Positions 1-9,394 of a stretch of 64,000 bases of DNA are shown piece by piece. Under the pieces are notes generated by a model, which searched no databases, was not told the DNA's origin, and saw only the letters and a program-made list of their open reading frames with translations. The translations under genes and the position numbers were made by a program. Source of the DNA: Polyangiaceae bacterium. Lineage in GTDB: Bacteria; Myxococcota_A; Polyangia; Polyangiales; Polyangiaceae. How positions within the stretch are numbered: the first letter of the stretch is position 1; each line of letters opens with the position of its first letter. The stretch is taken from NCBI GenBank assembly GCA_016712345.1, contig JADJRH010000011.1, forward strand, positions 1,364,001 to 1,428,000, written 5' to 3'.

Positions 1-627
1 ACGCTCGAAAATCTGCATCCTCAGCATGCTCTTTTGTCCACCAAACTCGCCGGAGTCACGCCGCGCGCCCACGCCGATTTTGGGAATGCCGGCACGTTTG
101 AAGTGCCTCTGGTCTGCGACACGTTGTGGATCGACACGGATCGCGCCGTGGCAACGGTGACGTTTCGAGGCTCGATGTCGCTCGACTACCCGGAGCGGGA
201 AGGCTGGGTTGTGGTGACAATGGAGGGCCACGAACATGTGTACGCATCTCCGGCGGATGGGTACACTGCGTACGCACCTGAAGCGCGTGACGGTGTGTAC
301 ACGTCTGGGTCGGGGCCGCTCGACGCGTGGATGGGGCGCGTGAGCGACGTGAATGAAACCATGTCGTTTGAGGGCGCTGATGAGAAGTCCGAAGCGGCAT
401 TGTTGCCCGCGGCGCTGCCTTTTGCCGAGCAGGAAGCCGCGTTCGAGTCGGCGCCGATGGGTGATTTCGACGACGAAGTCACGTACGCCGGCGACCGAGC
501 AGTGCGTACACCTTCGGCAGCGGCGGTGCCCAAAGTACCAACGGGGCCGAGACTCGAGCGTTTCAACTGCGTTCACCCGCACCGCCGCCCCCGAGCGCTG
601 AAGATCTCGATTTTGCGGCAACGGTAG
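1..627 (+). CDS. DUF2169 T6SS accessory protein, N-terminal part (5' truncated by window, frame-broken)
   Basis: The reading frame is already open at base 1 and continues a DUF2169 domain. Its residues around LVCDTLWIDTDRAVATVTFRG align with LACDTLLIDADRGLAILTFRG in the intact paralogue at 6619-9293. DUF2169 proteins are found in T6SS loci, where they act as adaptors that help load or stabilise effectors on VgrG/PAAR. The frame stops at 625-627. The sequence character resumes in the next gene in another frame, and adding one G to the G run at 543-546 would join the two halves into one protein. The possible TTG start at 34 is internal to the domain and is not a real start. Loss of one base in a G run could be an assembly error or a real inactivating mutation. 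Confidence 0.75.
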   Translation, partial: TLENLHPQHALLSTKLAGVTPRAHADFGNAGTFEVPLVCDTLWIDTDRAVATVTFRGSMSLDYPEREGWVVVTMEGHEHVYASPADGYTAYAPEARDGVYTSGSGPLDAWMGRVSDVNETMSFEGADEKSEAALLPAALPFAEQEAAFESAPMGDFDDEVTYAGDRAVRTPSAAAVPKVPTGPRLERFNCVHPHRRPRALKISILRQR

Positions 628-644
628 ACCCGGACGACCTTTCG

Positions 645-1760
645 GTGGCGGAAGTGCACGCTGCGCTCGCCGCGCTTTCAGTGCCAAGCGGCGCGGCGTC
701 GCTTCCGGGCGTGCCTGCGCTTCCCCTTCCGGGAGCACCTGCGCCGCCCATTCCGGGGGCGCCTGTTCCGCCGATGCGCGCCGCTGCGGTGCCTCCGAGT
801 CGCGCGGCGTTGCCCTTTCAACCCCCGGACGAGGACACATTCGATCCGGCGCAGGTGAGCACTGGGCTGCCCTTTGTTGGGGCACCCAAACCGCCGACGC
901 CGTCGGGGCTTCCGTTCAGTTCCGCGGTGCGCGACGACGCGACGAAAACGCCGCGCGAAGAGCCTGGAGCCGCGGCGGTGGCCGCATCTGGAATGCCGTT
1001 TGTTCAGCCGCGCACACCGGGAATGACGATCGGCGAAATGGTGGCGCAGTCGCGCGCTCCACTGCCGGCGCCGGTCATAAATCCGGCGGCAAGTGTACAC
1101 ATTGAAGCGCCCGGGACGTTTGTTCCAGAATCAACGAAGGACATTTTGCCGGCCGGAGAAGCGCCTCCGCCGCCCGCGTTGCTCGGGCCGCTCGCAACGC
1201 CTGAAATGGTTGCCGCCGAGCAGGCTGATGAGCCCACGGGCGACGCCGCGTTTGCCGACACGGGCGAGGGTGAGCCGGCGGCGGCGTCGCAGGCGGCGCC
1301 GGAGCCGGAAGCTCCCAAAGAACCGGAGCCTCTCCCGCTCGACAAATTTCCAATCGACAAGTGTGCTCGAATTGCAGCGAGCATTGCGCGAACGCGCGAA
1401 AAAGAATCTTCGATTTTGCAGGCGCACGAGCTTCGACAAGATGTGTGGGAGCGGCTCAAGACGCACTACGCCGCGGAGATAAAGAAAGAAACCGAGCGTG
1501 GGAAAACAGCGCAACTTCGCGCTTACGACGCGGCTTACGTGGCGCAGCTCGAAGAAGAACGCGGACCCATTGCCGTCGAAGAGTACGCACGGCTGGTGGT
1601 TGCCGCCGAGCGCGGAACGGCGCCGGAAACGCTTTCAGCGTTGAGCCTCCCCGACGGCGCGATGTTGCGCATTCAGCGTGTCTGGATGATCAAGATGGGC
1701 CAAGATCCCGAGCTGCGAAGGCTTGTTCGATCGGCGGTGGAGTTGAAGTCGGACGAGTGA
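645..1760 (+). CDS. DUF2169 T6SS accessory protein, C-terminal part (linker plus helical tail)
   Basis: This is the continuation, in a shifted frame, of the DUF2169 gene that enters from the left. Coding character in this frame already begins near 483-545, so the ATG-like position 645 is only the first start-type codon and probably not a real start. The first 220 residues are a low-complexity Pro/Ala linker with recurrent LPF motifs. The last 130 residues form a charged helical domain (PIDKCARIAASI, AYVAQLEEERGPI) that is clearly homologous to the C-terminus of the DUF2169 protein at 6619-9293. Its stop faces the convergent minus-strand operon, whose last gene ends at 1842. The gap between them contains two GTGTACAC octamers. 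Confidence 0.7.
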   Translation: MAEVHAALAALSVPSGAASLPGVPALPLPGAPAPPIPGAPVPPMRAAAVPPSRAALPFQPPDEDTFDPAQVSTGLPFVGAPKPPTPSGLPFSSAVRDDATKTPREEPGAAAVAASGMPFVQPRTPGMTIGEMVAQSRAPLPAPVINPAASVHIEAPGTFVPESTKDILPAGEAPPPPALLGPLATPEMVAAEQADEPTGDAAFADTGEGEPAAASQAAPEPEAPKEPEPLPLDKFPIDKCARIAASIARTREKESSILQAHELRQDVWERLKTHYAAEIKKETERGKTAQLRAYDAAYVAQLEEERGPIAVEEYARLVVAAERGTAPETLSALSLPDGAMLRIQRVWMIKMGQDPELRRLVRSAVELKSDE

Positions 1761-1841
1761 CGTGTACACACGTGGTTACGTGGCGCCCTTCTCGGCTCGG
1801 TTCAGCCGGGGTCACGGAGGCACCGTGGTTGTGTACACAAA

Positions 1842-2444
1842 CTATACGATCGGCAGCACGTTCCGTGTGGTGCGCCGCACGTCGGCGATAAGCGTGTGTA
1901 CATCACCGCCCACGATGCGCCTGAGTTCGTTGGACTGCCACACGCCTTCTTCATCCCACGAGTTGTCGCTACTCGGATCCCACGCGATCGCGCGCGACGA
2001 TTCACGCGAGGCGCCCATTGCGGCGTCCATCGCATGTGTACGCAACGCCGCCACAACCGCGGCCGAAGCCGCCGCGAGGCTCTCAGAGAAATCGGTGCGC
2101 TCCGCCACCGTGTTTGCGGCGGCGTGGGCGTCGCGATAAGCGGCGGTCAATTCGGCATCGGCCACGAGCCCGGCGGCGGCCTTTTCTGCAATTGAAAGCG
2201 CCTTGTCACACGCCGGATCGGGCCAGAGAGCTTTGCAGCGTTGCGCGCACAAAACGGCGAATTGGCGGAGCTTTCGATCGCTCTGGTACCCAAATGCCGA
2301 GAGCGCCCACAGCGCCCAGTCGGGGGCCGCGAGCGATTGCCAAACCTCCTCCAGCGTGTCGAATTGGCGAGCCCACACGACCGCTTCCGGGCATGCCTTT
2401 CGGCGCGTCAGAATTTTTTCGATCGGGTCTTTGCGCTGTGTCAC
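1842..2444 (-). CDS. Unrecognised small protein at the end of the vgrG operon
   Basis: The protein has about 200 residues and I do not recognise the family. GTG at 2444 is preferred because GAGGGA lies just upstream and the previous gene ends 10 bases before it. The longer open frame (to 2624) would overlap that gene almost completely. The sequence is mostly alpha-helical: a region rich in W, A and L (VWQSLAAPDWALWALSAFGY), then a long Ala-rich helix pair (AYRDAHAAANTV...AAASAAVVAALR). There is no signal peptide or membrane span, so it is probably cytoplasmic. Its place as last gene of the VgrG/PAAR-effector operon suggests a T6SS-linked role, either as an adaptor or as an additional immunity factor. 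That is inferred from position only. Confidence 0.6.
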   Translation of the reverse strand: MTQRKDPIEKILTRRKACPEAVVWARQFDTLEEVWQSLAAPDWALWALSAFGYQSDRKLRQFAVLCAQRCKALWPDPACDKALSIAEKAAAGLVADAELTAAYRDAHAAANTVAERTDFSESLAAASAAVVAALRTHAMDAAMGASRESSRAIAWDPSSDNSWDEEGVWQSNELRRIVGGDVHTLIADVRRTTRNVLPIV

Positions 2445-2454
2445 CGGCAATCCC

Positions 2455-2997
2455 TCACGAAGCCCGAGCGCTGTCGAGCCAGTCAAAAAAGCGTTTTCCG
2501 TGTGTGCGGTAATACGGCAAGAGGTCGGGCTCGCGGAGCGATGTGTACAACCGCGAAAGCTCGCCCGCCTCGGAGGCCTTGGTGGCTGCGGGCTTTCCGG
2601 CGGCGAACACCGGCAACAGCGCATCGAGAAGCTCGATCAATCGAGCGCGATCCGCGCCGGGATCCGCGGGTGGCGTGGGCGGCGTTGGGTCATCCGCGTC
2701 GCCGGTGATCGGATCCACCGCGCGCAGTTCCACGAAGTCGCCGGTGCCCGCGGCACCGAGAATCAGATGAACCGGCTCAAGGTGCGAAGCCGCCGATGTG
2801 CCACCGCTGTTTGCATCGCCCGAAGGGCGCGTTGCGGCGAGCATCACACCGAGCGTGAGCCCCGAGCGATGCGGCACCGCAAAAGGCAGCGAAACCTTGT
2901 CGGCGAAAGCGCCCGTTCGCCCGAGAAACGAAGCACATTTCTTGGTGAGTACACTTGCCGGAACAAGGTTCGGAAGCTTCTTCGCTGAGGCTGTCAC
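2455..2997 (-). CDS. Candidate T6SS immunity protein, paralogue 2
   Basis: This 180-residue cytoplasmic-type protein starts with GTG at 2997 and overlaps the stop of the upstream gene by 4 bases (GTGA), so the two are translationally coupled. Its C-terminus (YTSLREPDLLPYYRTHGKRFFDWLDS) matches the C-terminus of the upstream gene product (YDLFLKITRPPVAPFYVGAARDFFDWIR), and both share a GxLxPVHxI/AMRIDP-like beta core. They are therefore diverged tandem paralogues. A Pro-rich stretch (about residues 103-112) interrupts the middle. Tandem small paralogues directly after a PAAR effector gene are typical of immunity genes. The family itself is not recognised, and the immunity role is inferred from gene order. 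Confidence 0.65.
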   Translation of the reverse strand: MTASAKKLPNLVPASVLTKKCASFLGRTGAFADKVSLPFAVPHRSGLTLGVMLAATRPSGDANSGGTSAASHLEPVHLILGAAGTGDFVELRAVDPITGDADDPTPPTPPADPGADRARLIELLDALLPVFAAGKPAATKASEAGELSRLYTSLREPDLLPYYRTHGKRFFDWLDSARAS

Positions 2998-3527
2998 GGT
3001 GACCCCAATACGGCTCGGATCCAGTCAAAAAAGTCGCGTGCTGCGCCCACGTAAAACGGCGCCACCGGCGGACGCGTAATCTTCAAAAACAGGTCGTAAT
3101 ATTCGGCAACGCGATCACGCTCGCCTTGGACGAGCGATGTATTTCCTTTTTCAAACGCCTCCCAAACGCTGGGTGAAAGCGCGATGAAGCGATCGCGAAA
3201 GTCGAGAAAGTCTTTCACGTCGTCGGGCAGCGCACCCGCTCCCGGTACCGGAGTGAGACTTCCACCCAGGCCGATTTCCGCGGGATCGCAGGCCCAGAAT
3301 CGGATCACGCTTCCCGTTTTTGGGTCGATCCGCATGGCGTGCGACGGCAGCTTTGCCCGCGCATTTCCGCGTGCGCCGACAACCGAATAAAAGAGAACCA
3401 GCGCCTCAACGCCCGCGGGACCACGCGTGGCCACCGGCAGCGTTTCGCTGATTTCATCGGCGAGAACAGTGCTTGCCGCGCGCCCCGCGATCTCGCGAAT
3501 GCGCTCTGCCGAAAGAAACGTGGCCAT
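2994..3527 (-). CDS. Candidate T6SS immunity protein, paralogue 1
   Basis: This 177-residue soluble protein starts with ATG at 3527, three bases after the stop of the PAAR-peptidase gene, and overlaps the next gene by 4 bases. An N-terminal helix (FLSAERIREIAGRAAS) precedes a mixed alpha/beta body, with the motif DFLDFRDRFIALSPSVWEAF in the middle and a conserved aromatic C-terminus (FYVGAARDFFDWIRAVL) shared with the following paralogue. There is no signal peptide. Immediate coupling to the effector gene makes it the best candidate for the cognate immunity protein that would bind the peptidase domain in the producing cell. I cannot assign a family by name. Confidence 0.65.
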   Translation of the reverse strand: MATFLSAERIREIAGRAASTVLADEISETLPVATRGPAGVEALVLFYSVVGARGNARAKLPSHAMRIDPKTGSVIRFWACDPAEIGLGGSLTPVPGAGALPDDVKDFLDFRDRFIALSPSVWEAFEKGNTSLVQGERDRVAEYYDLFLKITRPPVAPFYVGAARDFFDWIRAVLGSP

Positions 3528-3530
3528 AGA

Positions 3531-4430
3531 TCACCAGATCGGGTTGTCGGTCACGTTGAGATCGCGCCCGGGGCGAAGCGAACGCTGAAATTGATCTGCC
3601 GACATTGTTTGCTGGCACTTGCCGGTGCCCGTGTCGTTCAAGATCACGTTTTTGAGCTGGCCGTTTTCATCGTATTCAAGCCCTGTGGGCACGATTGCGT
3701 GGCCGGCAACTTCAGCTTCAGCCTTATTGTACCAAAGGATGTTTGCGTCGTGCGATGAGATCACCCCGCGCCCTTCAGCGACCGCCTGTGTGAGGTTGTC
3801 CATGCTGCTCGCCTCGGTGTGAGCGGCCACACCGTTCGCGTTGAGAATGTCATTGCGGCCTCCCGGATGTGTACCCCCGGACGCAACGCGATCGGTTTGA
3901 CGGTTATACCATTTGCCCGTTGTTTCCCGGCTCGCGTGCCCGTTGTCGAGCGCCCAATCAAAGAGCTGATCTTCGCTGAGATTGCCACCCGCCTGATTGA
4001 TGAGCTGACGCGAACTTTCGATGCCGCAGTTATTGTAACTCTGTTGCGTTTTCCCCGACGTGCGGCCGGCGGCCATCGCTCGACAGCGCCGGCCCGCTTC
4101 GTCGGGATCGCCCAACGTCACGCCGCCGCGCGCGCCGCCGATCTCCACATTGGGTGACCCCTCCACAATCGTTCCCGGCCCCGGGTGCATTGTGAAATCT
4201 GTTTTTCGAGCCGCGAGTTTGCCGTTGATCTCCACCGTGAGCGAACCCGTCACAATGAAGTTTTTGAGCTTCACCGGCTCGCAGGTGAGCGTGTCTGTGG
4301 CGCGTGCCGCACCCTTGGTGTTGGTTTCAACGTTTCTCGAAGCGGGCGCGTCGATCGGCCCGCCGACGTGCGGTTGCGGCGTGGGACACGGACAAGCATG
4401 CTTGTCGGCAACGCGTGCTGCATCAGGCAT
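3531..4430 (-). CDS. PAAR-domain T6SS effector with C-terminal cysteine-peptidase-like domain
   Basis: The 299-residue protein has an N-terminal PAAR domain (about 1-105) with the expected HVGGPI, ATDTLTC and KTDFTMHPG..TIVEGSPNVEIGG elements. This is the metal-bound cone that caps the VgrG spike. Residues 125-299 resemble a papain/C39-like cysteine peptidase or amidase. The candidate nucleophile is Cys135 in NNCGIESSRQ, the candidate base is His244 in AGHAIVPTG, and Asn265/Asp266 in VILNDTG is the candidate third residue. ATG at 4430 has a GGAGG ribosome site, and vgrG ends only 16 bases upstream. The protein is therefore probably delivered with that VgrG and acts on a protein or peptidoglycan peptide in a rival cell. 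The fold assignment rests on motif spacing, not on a search. Confidence 0.8.
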   Translation of the reverse strand: MPDAARVADKHACPCPTPQPHVGGPIDAPASRNVETNTKGAARATDTLTCEPVKLKNFIVTGSLTVEINGKLAARKTDFTMHPGPGTIVEGSPNVEIGGARGGVTLGDPDEAGRRCRAMAAGRTSGKTQQSYNNCGIESSRQLINQAGGNLSEDQLFDWALDNGHASRETTGKWYNRQTDRVASGGTHPGGRNDILNANGVAAHTEASSMDNLTQAVAEGRGVISSHDANILWYNKAEAEVAGHAIVPTGLEYDENGQLKNVILNDTGTGKCQQTMSADQFQRSLRPGRDLNVTDNPIW

Positions 4431-4446
4431 GGCGACCTCCGTGCTC

Positions 4447-6486
4447 CTACGGATTCAGCTTGATCTTCGGTGTACCCTTTACGGTCACGTCACCGCCCGT
4501 GGCCTCAATCAAAATTCCACCCGAGGCTTTGAGAATGATCTTGTCGCCGTCGAGCGTGATCGAGGCTCCCGCGGGAGTTGAAAGCTCAATCTTGTTGTCT
4601 TTCGTCACCGTCCCTGTGCCCTTTGGATCGCCTTCGGCGGGCGGCATCACCATCACCGAATGCGTGTCACCGACAATCGTTGAGTCAATGCTGCCAACCT
4701 GAGTGGCCCGGTTTACGCCCACAACGATATTGCGCGAAAGCCCGGTGAACTCGCGCTCGTTGCCGGCCACCTGTTTCGAAAGGTCTTTCCCGATCGAAAC
4801 ATCCTGGTTTTTCCCAACGCTCACAGACTCGTTGTTGCCAACCGTCCGCGTGCGATTGCGGCCCACGTGGTGCTGATCGTCGCGACCCACCTGTTTTGCG
4901 CGGTCGCGCCCAATCTTCACCTCTTCATCGTTTTTCACGAGCTTGTTGAGGTCTTTTTCGGCCTGCATTTTTACGAGTTCTTGGCCTTTTTTGTCCTCGA
5001 ACATGATCTCGTTGAAGTTGTCTCCCGAGCCGCCCGGCGACGAGCGACTCTGCCAACCGCTCTGCGTTTTGTTGTCAGGCAATTTGTACGGCGTCTTCTG
5101 CAAGTTTGTGTACACACGACCGACAACAATCGGACGATCGGGATCGCCGCCTAAAAAGTCGATGATCACTTCCTGACCGATGCGCGGCAGATTGGTCCCG
5201 CCGAACCCGGTGCCGCCCCACGGTTGACTCACGTGGATCCAGCACGAGGAGTTGTCGTCCATTTTGCTTTCGCGATCCCAGTGGAAGTGTACACGCACGC
5301 GCCCGAACTCGTCGGTGTGGATTTCTGCACCCGCCGGCCCCACCACCGTTGCGCTCTCAACGCCGACCACTTTGGGCTTGGGCGTGTCCATTGCCGGACG
5401 GTATTGCGCATCGGCGCCCACCGCCTCAACTTGCGTACTCCATTCGCCGTCGTTCCGACCGCTCAGCGTCGTGGTCAAACACAAGTACCGTTTTCCGGCC
5501 GCCAGATCGCTCTTGGGATGATCCAAAAACGAAACGACTACGCCCGGAGCCAAATCGACAACGTTCGTGTCGAACGAAATGGACTTTGCCACCGCACGTT
5601 TCGCGTCGAGCCTCTTCTGTGCGAGCGTTTTCGCCTCCGACTCATCCGTGCGGTATTTGCCTTTGTCGTCGGCGTTGGGCGTTGCCTCGCCCTTGTCGCT
5701 CTCAAACAAGAAAGCCCCGGGCGTGTAATGGTACCGCTCCAGCTTTTCTTCAACGCCCGATGCATTTGCACTCGCGGCCAGCTTGAAGCTCGGCGGGCGG
5801 CGATAGTCGTGGTCGCGCAATGTGTACTTTCCGGGCCTGATCTGTCGCCCGATGCGCATGGACGTCACGTGTTCAAAGTCCGCATCGGTTGGCTCGTCGC
5901 GGAACGGCAATGCCGGTGTACGCAACGAAGCCGACTGCGGCGCGTCGTGCAGAACCATCTTTGTTTCGCCGTTCACCGCCTCAAAAAAGAAGCTGATGCC
6001 CGCGTCTTCGAGCATTCGGCTGATGAACGTGTAGTCCGTCTCGCCGTATTGAACGCGGTACTTGCGCTTCTTGTATTGCCCCGACAGCCGCTTAACCGGC
6101 TCAATGTTCCACTCACTCAAAATCTGGAGAACGATGTCGAGTTCGCTCTTCAACTGAAACATCCTGTAGTTTCTGCGCTGCGTCAGAAACCACAGGGTTG
6201 GGACGAGGTTTAGCTGGTAGGTGGATAATCCCTGATCCTCCACCGCCACCTGTTGCAAGTGATTGCAGATGCCCGTCCAGGTTCGCTCCTGAATGCCGAC
6301 CGGACCCAGCCTCACCTTGAAAGTCATCGGCTGTCCGGCCACTGCCTCAAAGTCAATGTCCGGGTTTTCGCTCATTGCCACGAGCGAAACTTCAAACAGG
6401 TTGCTCATTCGCTCCTGAACGCTGAAGTGCCGAACATCCAGGGTGTCGCCGGAGGCGACGGTGACTTCAAGGCGGTCGTTGATCAT
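4447..6486 (-). CDS. vgrG: Type VI secretion spike protein VgrG (TssI)
   Basis: The 679-residue VgrG forms the trimeric puncturing tip of the T6SS. Residues about 10-350 carry the gp27-like part (VRHFSVQERMSNLFEVSL, RTWTGICNHL, YRMFQLKSELDIVLQILSEW, YGETDYTFISRMLEDAGISFFF). The gp5 OB-fold follows (FGRVRVHFHWDRE, CWIHVSQPWGGTGFGG, GQEVIIDFLGGDPDRPIVVGRVY). A beta-helical needle follows with repeated VG-type turns (VKIGRDRAKQVGRDDQHHVG) and ends in TVKGTPKIKLNP. No extra effector domain follows the needle, which fits a cargo carried by the PAAR protein encoded next. ATG at 6486 (MINDRLEV) with AGGCGAG upstream was chosen. The open frame to 6816 contains unrelated low-quality residues and overlaps the divergent DUF2169 gene. 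Confidence 0.93.
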   Translation of the reverse strand: MINDRLEVTVASGDTLDVRHFSVQERMSNLFEVSLVAMSENPDIDFEAVAGQPMTFKVRLGPVGIQERTWTGICNHLQQVAVEDQGLSTYQLNLVPTLWFLTQRRNYRMFQLKSELDIVLQILSEWNIEPVKRLSGQYKKRKYRVQYGETDYTFISRMLEDAGISFFFEAVNGETKMVLHDAPQSASLRTPALPFRDEPTDADFEHVTSMRIGRQIRPGKYTLRDHDYRRPPSFKLAASANASGVEEKLERYHYTPGAFLFESDKGEATPNADDKGKYRTDESEAKTLAQKRLDAKRAVAKSISFDTNVVDLAPGVVVSFLDHPKSDLAAGKRYLCLTTTLSGRNDGEWSTQVEAVGADAQYRPAMDTPKPKVVGVESATVVGPAGAEIHTDEFGRVRVHFHWDRESKMDDNSSCWIHVSQPWGGTGFGGTNLPRIGQEVIIDFLGGDPDRPIVVGRVYTNLQKTPYKLPDNKTQSGWQSRSSPGGSGDNFNEIMFEDKKGQELVKMQAEKDLNKLVKNDEEVKIGRDRAKQVGRDDQHHVGRNRTRTVGNNESVSVGKNQDVSIGKDLSKQVAGNEREFTGLSRNIVVGVNRATQVGSIDSTIVGDTHSVMVMPPAEGDPKGTGTVTKDNKIELSTPAGASITLDGDKIILKASGGILIEATGGDVTVKGTPKIKLNP

Positions 6487-6618
6487 TGCTCGCCTATGCG
6501 ATGCAAGTATTCGGCCGGTGTAAAGCCCTTCTGATCGATTCTCGGTGCTTCTTATTTCGTCTGCCCAACAATCCCCCTTGACGGAACTGGGCCACACCGT
6601 GATCCATGAGCACTTGCC
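6487..6618. promoter_or_regulatory. Divergent promoter region between vgrG and DUF2169 gene
   Basis: This 132-base gap separates the start of the minus-strand vgrG operon from the plus-strand DUF2169 gene, so promoters for both should lie here. No confident -35/-10 pair or sigma-54 box was seen by eye. Confidence 0.35.
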
Positions 6619-9293
6619 ATGGAGCTTGTTTCGGAGTGCCCCCTGCCCGTGGGCTCCGTGCTTTGGCAGCGCGCACCCGGAGCCTGGGTGCTCACCGTGG
6701 TCGCAAAGGCCACGTTTCGACTCGCGCCCGGCCAATCCCCCTCGCGCTTGAAGCGCAGGAGGACGTGCACGAGTCTGACAACTATTGGGACGACGACACC
6801 ACAAAAAGCCTTTCAAACGCGAGCGATCTCGTTCCGTTTAAAGCGCGCGCAGATGTGATTGTCGTTGGCCATGCGTACGCACCGCAGGCCAAACCGGTGT
6901 CGTCGCTCGTTGCGCGCGTGGTTGTTGGCAGCGTGGACAAAGCTATCGAAGTCCGCGGCGATCAGCACTTTGATCTCGACGGTGTACTCTCGGAGCCCGC
7001 CAAATTTGTTCGAATGCCCCTGCGTTGGGAGCGCGCGGCGGGCGGCCCCGAGACCTCCAACCCGCCGGGTGTACTCACCGGCACCGAAGCGCGTTTCGAT
7101 ACATGGGGCAGGTGTACACTTCCAAACCTCGTTCCCGTCGGCCAAAACTCCACCACGCCGCATGACCCAATTGAGCCTGTGGGCTTCGGCCCAATCGCCG
7201 CGCATTGGCCGAGTCGTGCCGTTCGCCTCAGTTCGCTCGGGCGCCCATTTCACCCCGAAACATGGAGTCGCGAGCCGCTCCCCGAGCGCCTCGATCCCGC
7301 GTTTTTCAACGTTGCGCCGCGCGATCAACAGCTCGCCATGCTCGACGGAACCGAGAGCCTGCTGCTCTTGCACCTCCATCGCCAACACGCGTCGCTCGCC
7401 ACCCGTCTCGCGCCGATTCAGCTCCGCGCCGTTGTTCACTGGGCCGGCGGCGGCGCCCAGGAGCTTCCACTCGCGTGCGACACGTTGCTCATCGACGCCG
7501 ATCGAGGCCTCGCAATTCTCACGTTTCGCGGGCAGGTCGCCCTCGATCATCCATCCCGTCGCGGACGCGTTCTTGTCACGGCGAATTCTGTCAGCGCGTC
7601 GGAGATGCCGCCGCGCCCCGTGGTCCCGCCCGCGGCACCCTCGGCGCCCGCCGTTCCGCAGCCGCAGCCCTTCGCGCCGCCCACGTTTGGCGGGGCACCC
7701 AAGTTCGGCGCGCCGCCTCTGGGTACACCCGGCGTGAGTACGCCCGGCGTGAGTACACCTGCCGTGAGTACACCTCCGGCGCCGCCGCGGGAGCCACCCC
7801 GATTTCAGCTTCCGCCCGAGCCCGCCGCAGAAGTTCAAACGCTGCCGCTCGCTGCCGGCCAAAAGACCCCCGCGTCGCAGGAGCCCGCGTTCGTTCGGGC
7901 TGCAACCGTCCCCATGCCCGGCGACGCTTCGGCTCCAATCGACGGCCTTGATGACGACGTCCCCACCGTCAACAAACCCAAACGCCCCAAAACCCGCAGC
8001 GGTACCGAAGAAGCGCCGCCCGCCTCGGTGTTGCCGTTCAAGAAAGAAGTCGGGCACGACGAACCGCGCGGCGAGCTGCCTTCGCTTCACGACACCGGCG
8101 CCACCCCGTTTCGCCGCATCGAAGGTGCGCTCGTCGGGGGCTCCGCTCTCGGTCGATCCATGCGCCTCAAGGCAACGCCGTCGGTTCCTCCTCCCACTCC
8201 TGCCGAACCCATCGCCGCGTGGCCTTTGGCTGCCGCCGTCGGGGATGAAGACACCCCGCGCGAAACGGGTGATCCCCGCGACGCCGCGCCGCCTCCCCCC
8301 GCGGTGCTGCACCCACCGCCGCTTGTGACGGCGCCCGCAATTGTCCCACCGCCGCCTGTGCGGCCCATGAGTACGCAACTCCCCGGCGTGATTGCTCCGC
8401 CCGCCGCCGGAGTTCCAGCCGTTCCCGGCGTGATCGCCGCGCCCGCTCCCGGTGTACCTCCAATTCCCGCCGTACATCCAATCTCCGGTGTACCTCCGCT
8501 GGGTGTACCCATGCCGCCCGGTGTACGCACCGCCCCCGTTCAAAGTGTACACACGTCGCCAAGTGTACCCATTCCCGTTGTGCCGCCCGCACCCGCTGCG
8601 GTTGTACCGCCCGCCCCCGGCATGACCACGGCGCAGGCGCTCCACCAGGCCATGTTGCAAAACGCCTCCGCCCCCCCACGCGAAGAACGGCCGTTCGTCC
8701 CGGCGCCCTCCACCGCCGCGCCGCCCCCCCCGCCCGTCATGGGCTCGCTGGGCATGACAGGATCGTTTTCCGCGCTCTCGTCCCCTTCCGCGGCCCCCTC
8801 CACCGCCGCTCCCACGCCGTTTCCGTCGGCGGTTCCCGCGCCCCCCGCCGTCGTTCCCGGCACCTTGCCGCTCGAACAGTTTCCCATCGACAAATGCGCG
8901 CGGATCGCCGCCCGCCTCGATCGGCGCCCCCGCGACCGCGAGGCCACCCTCAAGTCCAACGCGATTGACGAGCCCACGTGGTCACGGCTTGACGGTCACT
9001 GGCAAGAAGAACTCCGGATCGAAGCGGAGAAGAAGAAAAACGCCCTGCTCAAGACCTACGACACAGCATACGTCGCCCAGATCGAAGAAGAACGTGGCCC
9101 CATCAGCGTCGCCGAATACGCGCGCCTCACCGTCGCATCCGAGCGCGGTGACGTCACGCCCGTAGCAGCCCAACTCGGCATCCCGGCTGAAGCAACCATG
9201 CGCATTCGTCGCGTGTGGATCGCAAAAATGGCCCGCGACATCGACATCGGTGTTCGCGTCCGCCTGGCCGTTCAATCGGAGCGCGAACGTTAG
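6619..9293 (+). CDS. DUF2169 T6SS adaptor-like protein with Pro-rich linker (one frame break)
   Basis: The N-terminus MELVSECPLPVGSVLWQR..WVLTVVAKATF (ATG at 6619) is the typical start of DUF2169 domains. It is read in a different frame from the remaining 870 residues, which are open from before 6735 to 9293. Adding one C to the C run at 6736-6740 reconnects LAPGQSP to LALEAQEDVHESDNYW. The DUF2169 domain occupies roughly the first 330 residues. It is followed by about 430 residues of Pro/Ala linker and a charged helical C-terminal domain (PIDKCARIAARL, AYVAQIEEERGPIS) shared with the paralogue at 1-1760. DUF2169 proteins assist effector loading on VgrG/PAAR, and this gene is divergent from vgrG. 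An assembly indel seems likelier than a true pseudogene because the rest of the frame is intact. Confidence 0.82.
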
Positions 9294-9394
9294 AGTGCCA
9301 AACGCCTTGAATCGCCAATGAATTCAGCAATTTGCGAATATTGGAGATTCGCTCTCGACAGTCCTTGTGTACGCATCCCCCCGGCGTCAAACAA

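Noticed and set aside
5224..6213. 329-residue plus-strand open frame inside vgrG
   Set aside because: It lies wholly antisense to clear VgrG motifs, and its residue composition is typical of an antisense shadow.
6813..8660. 615-residue minus-strand open frame opposite the DUF2169 gene
   Set aside because: It is a shadow of the Pro/Ala-rich linker on the other strand: Arg/Gly-biased residues, no domain, no ribosome site.
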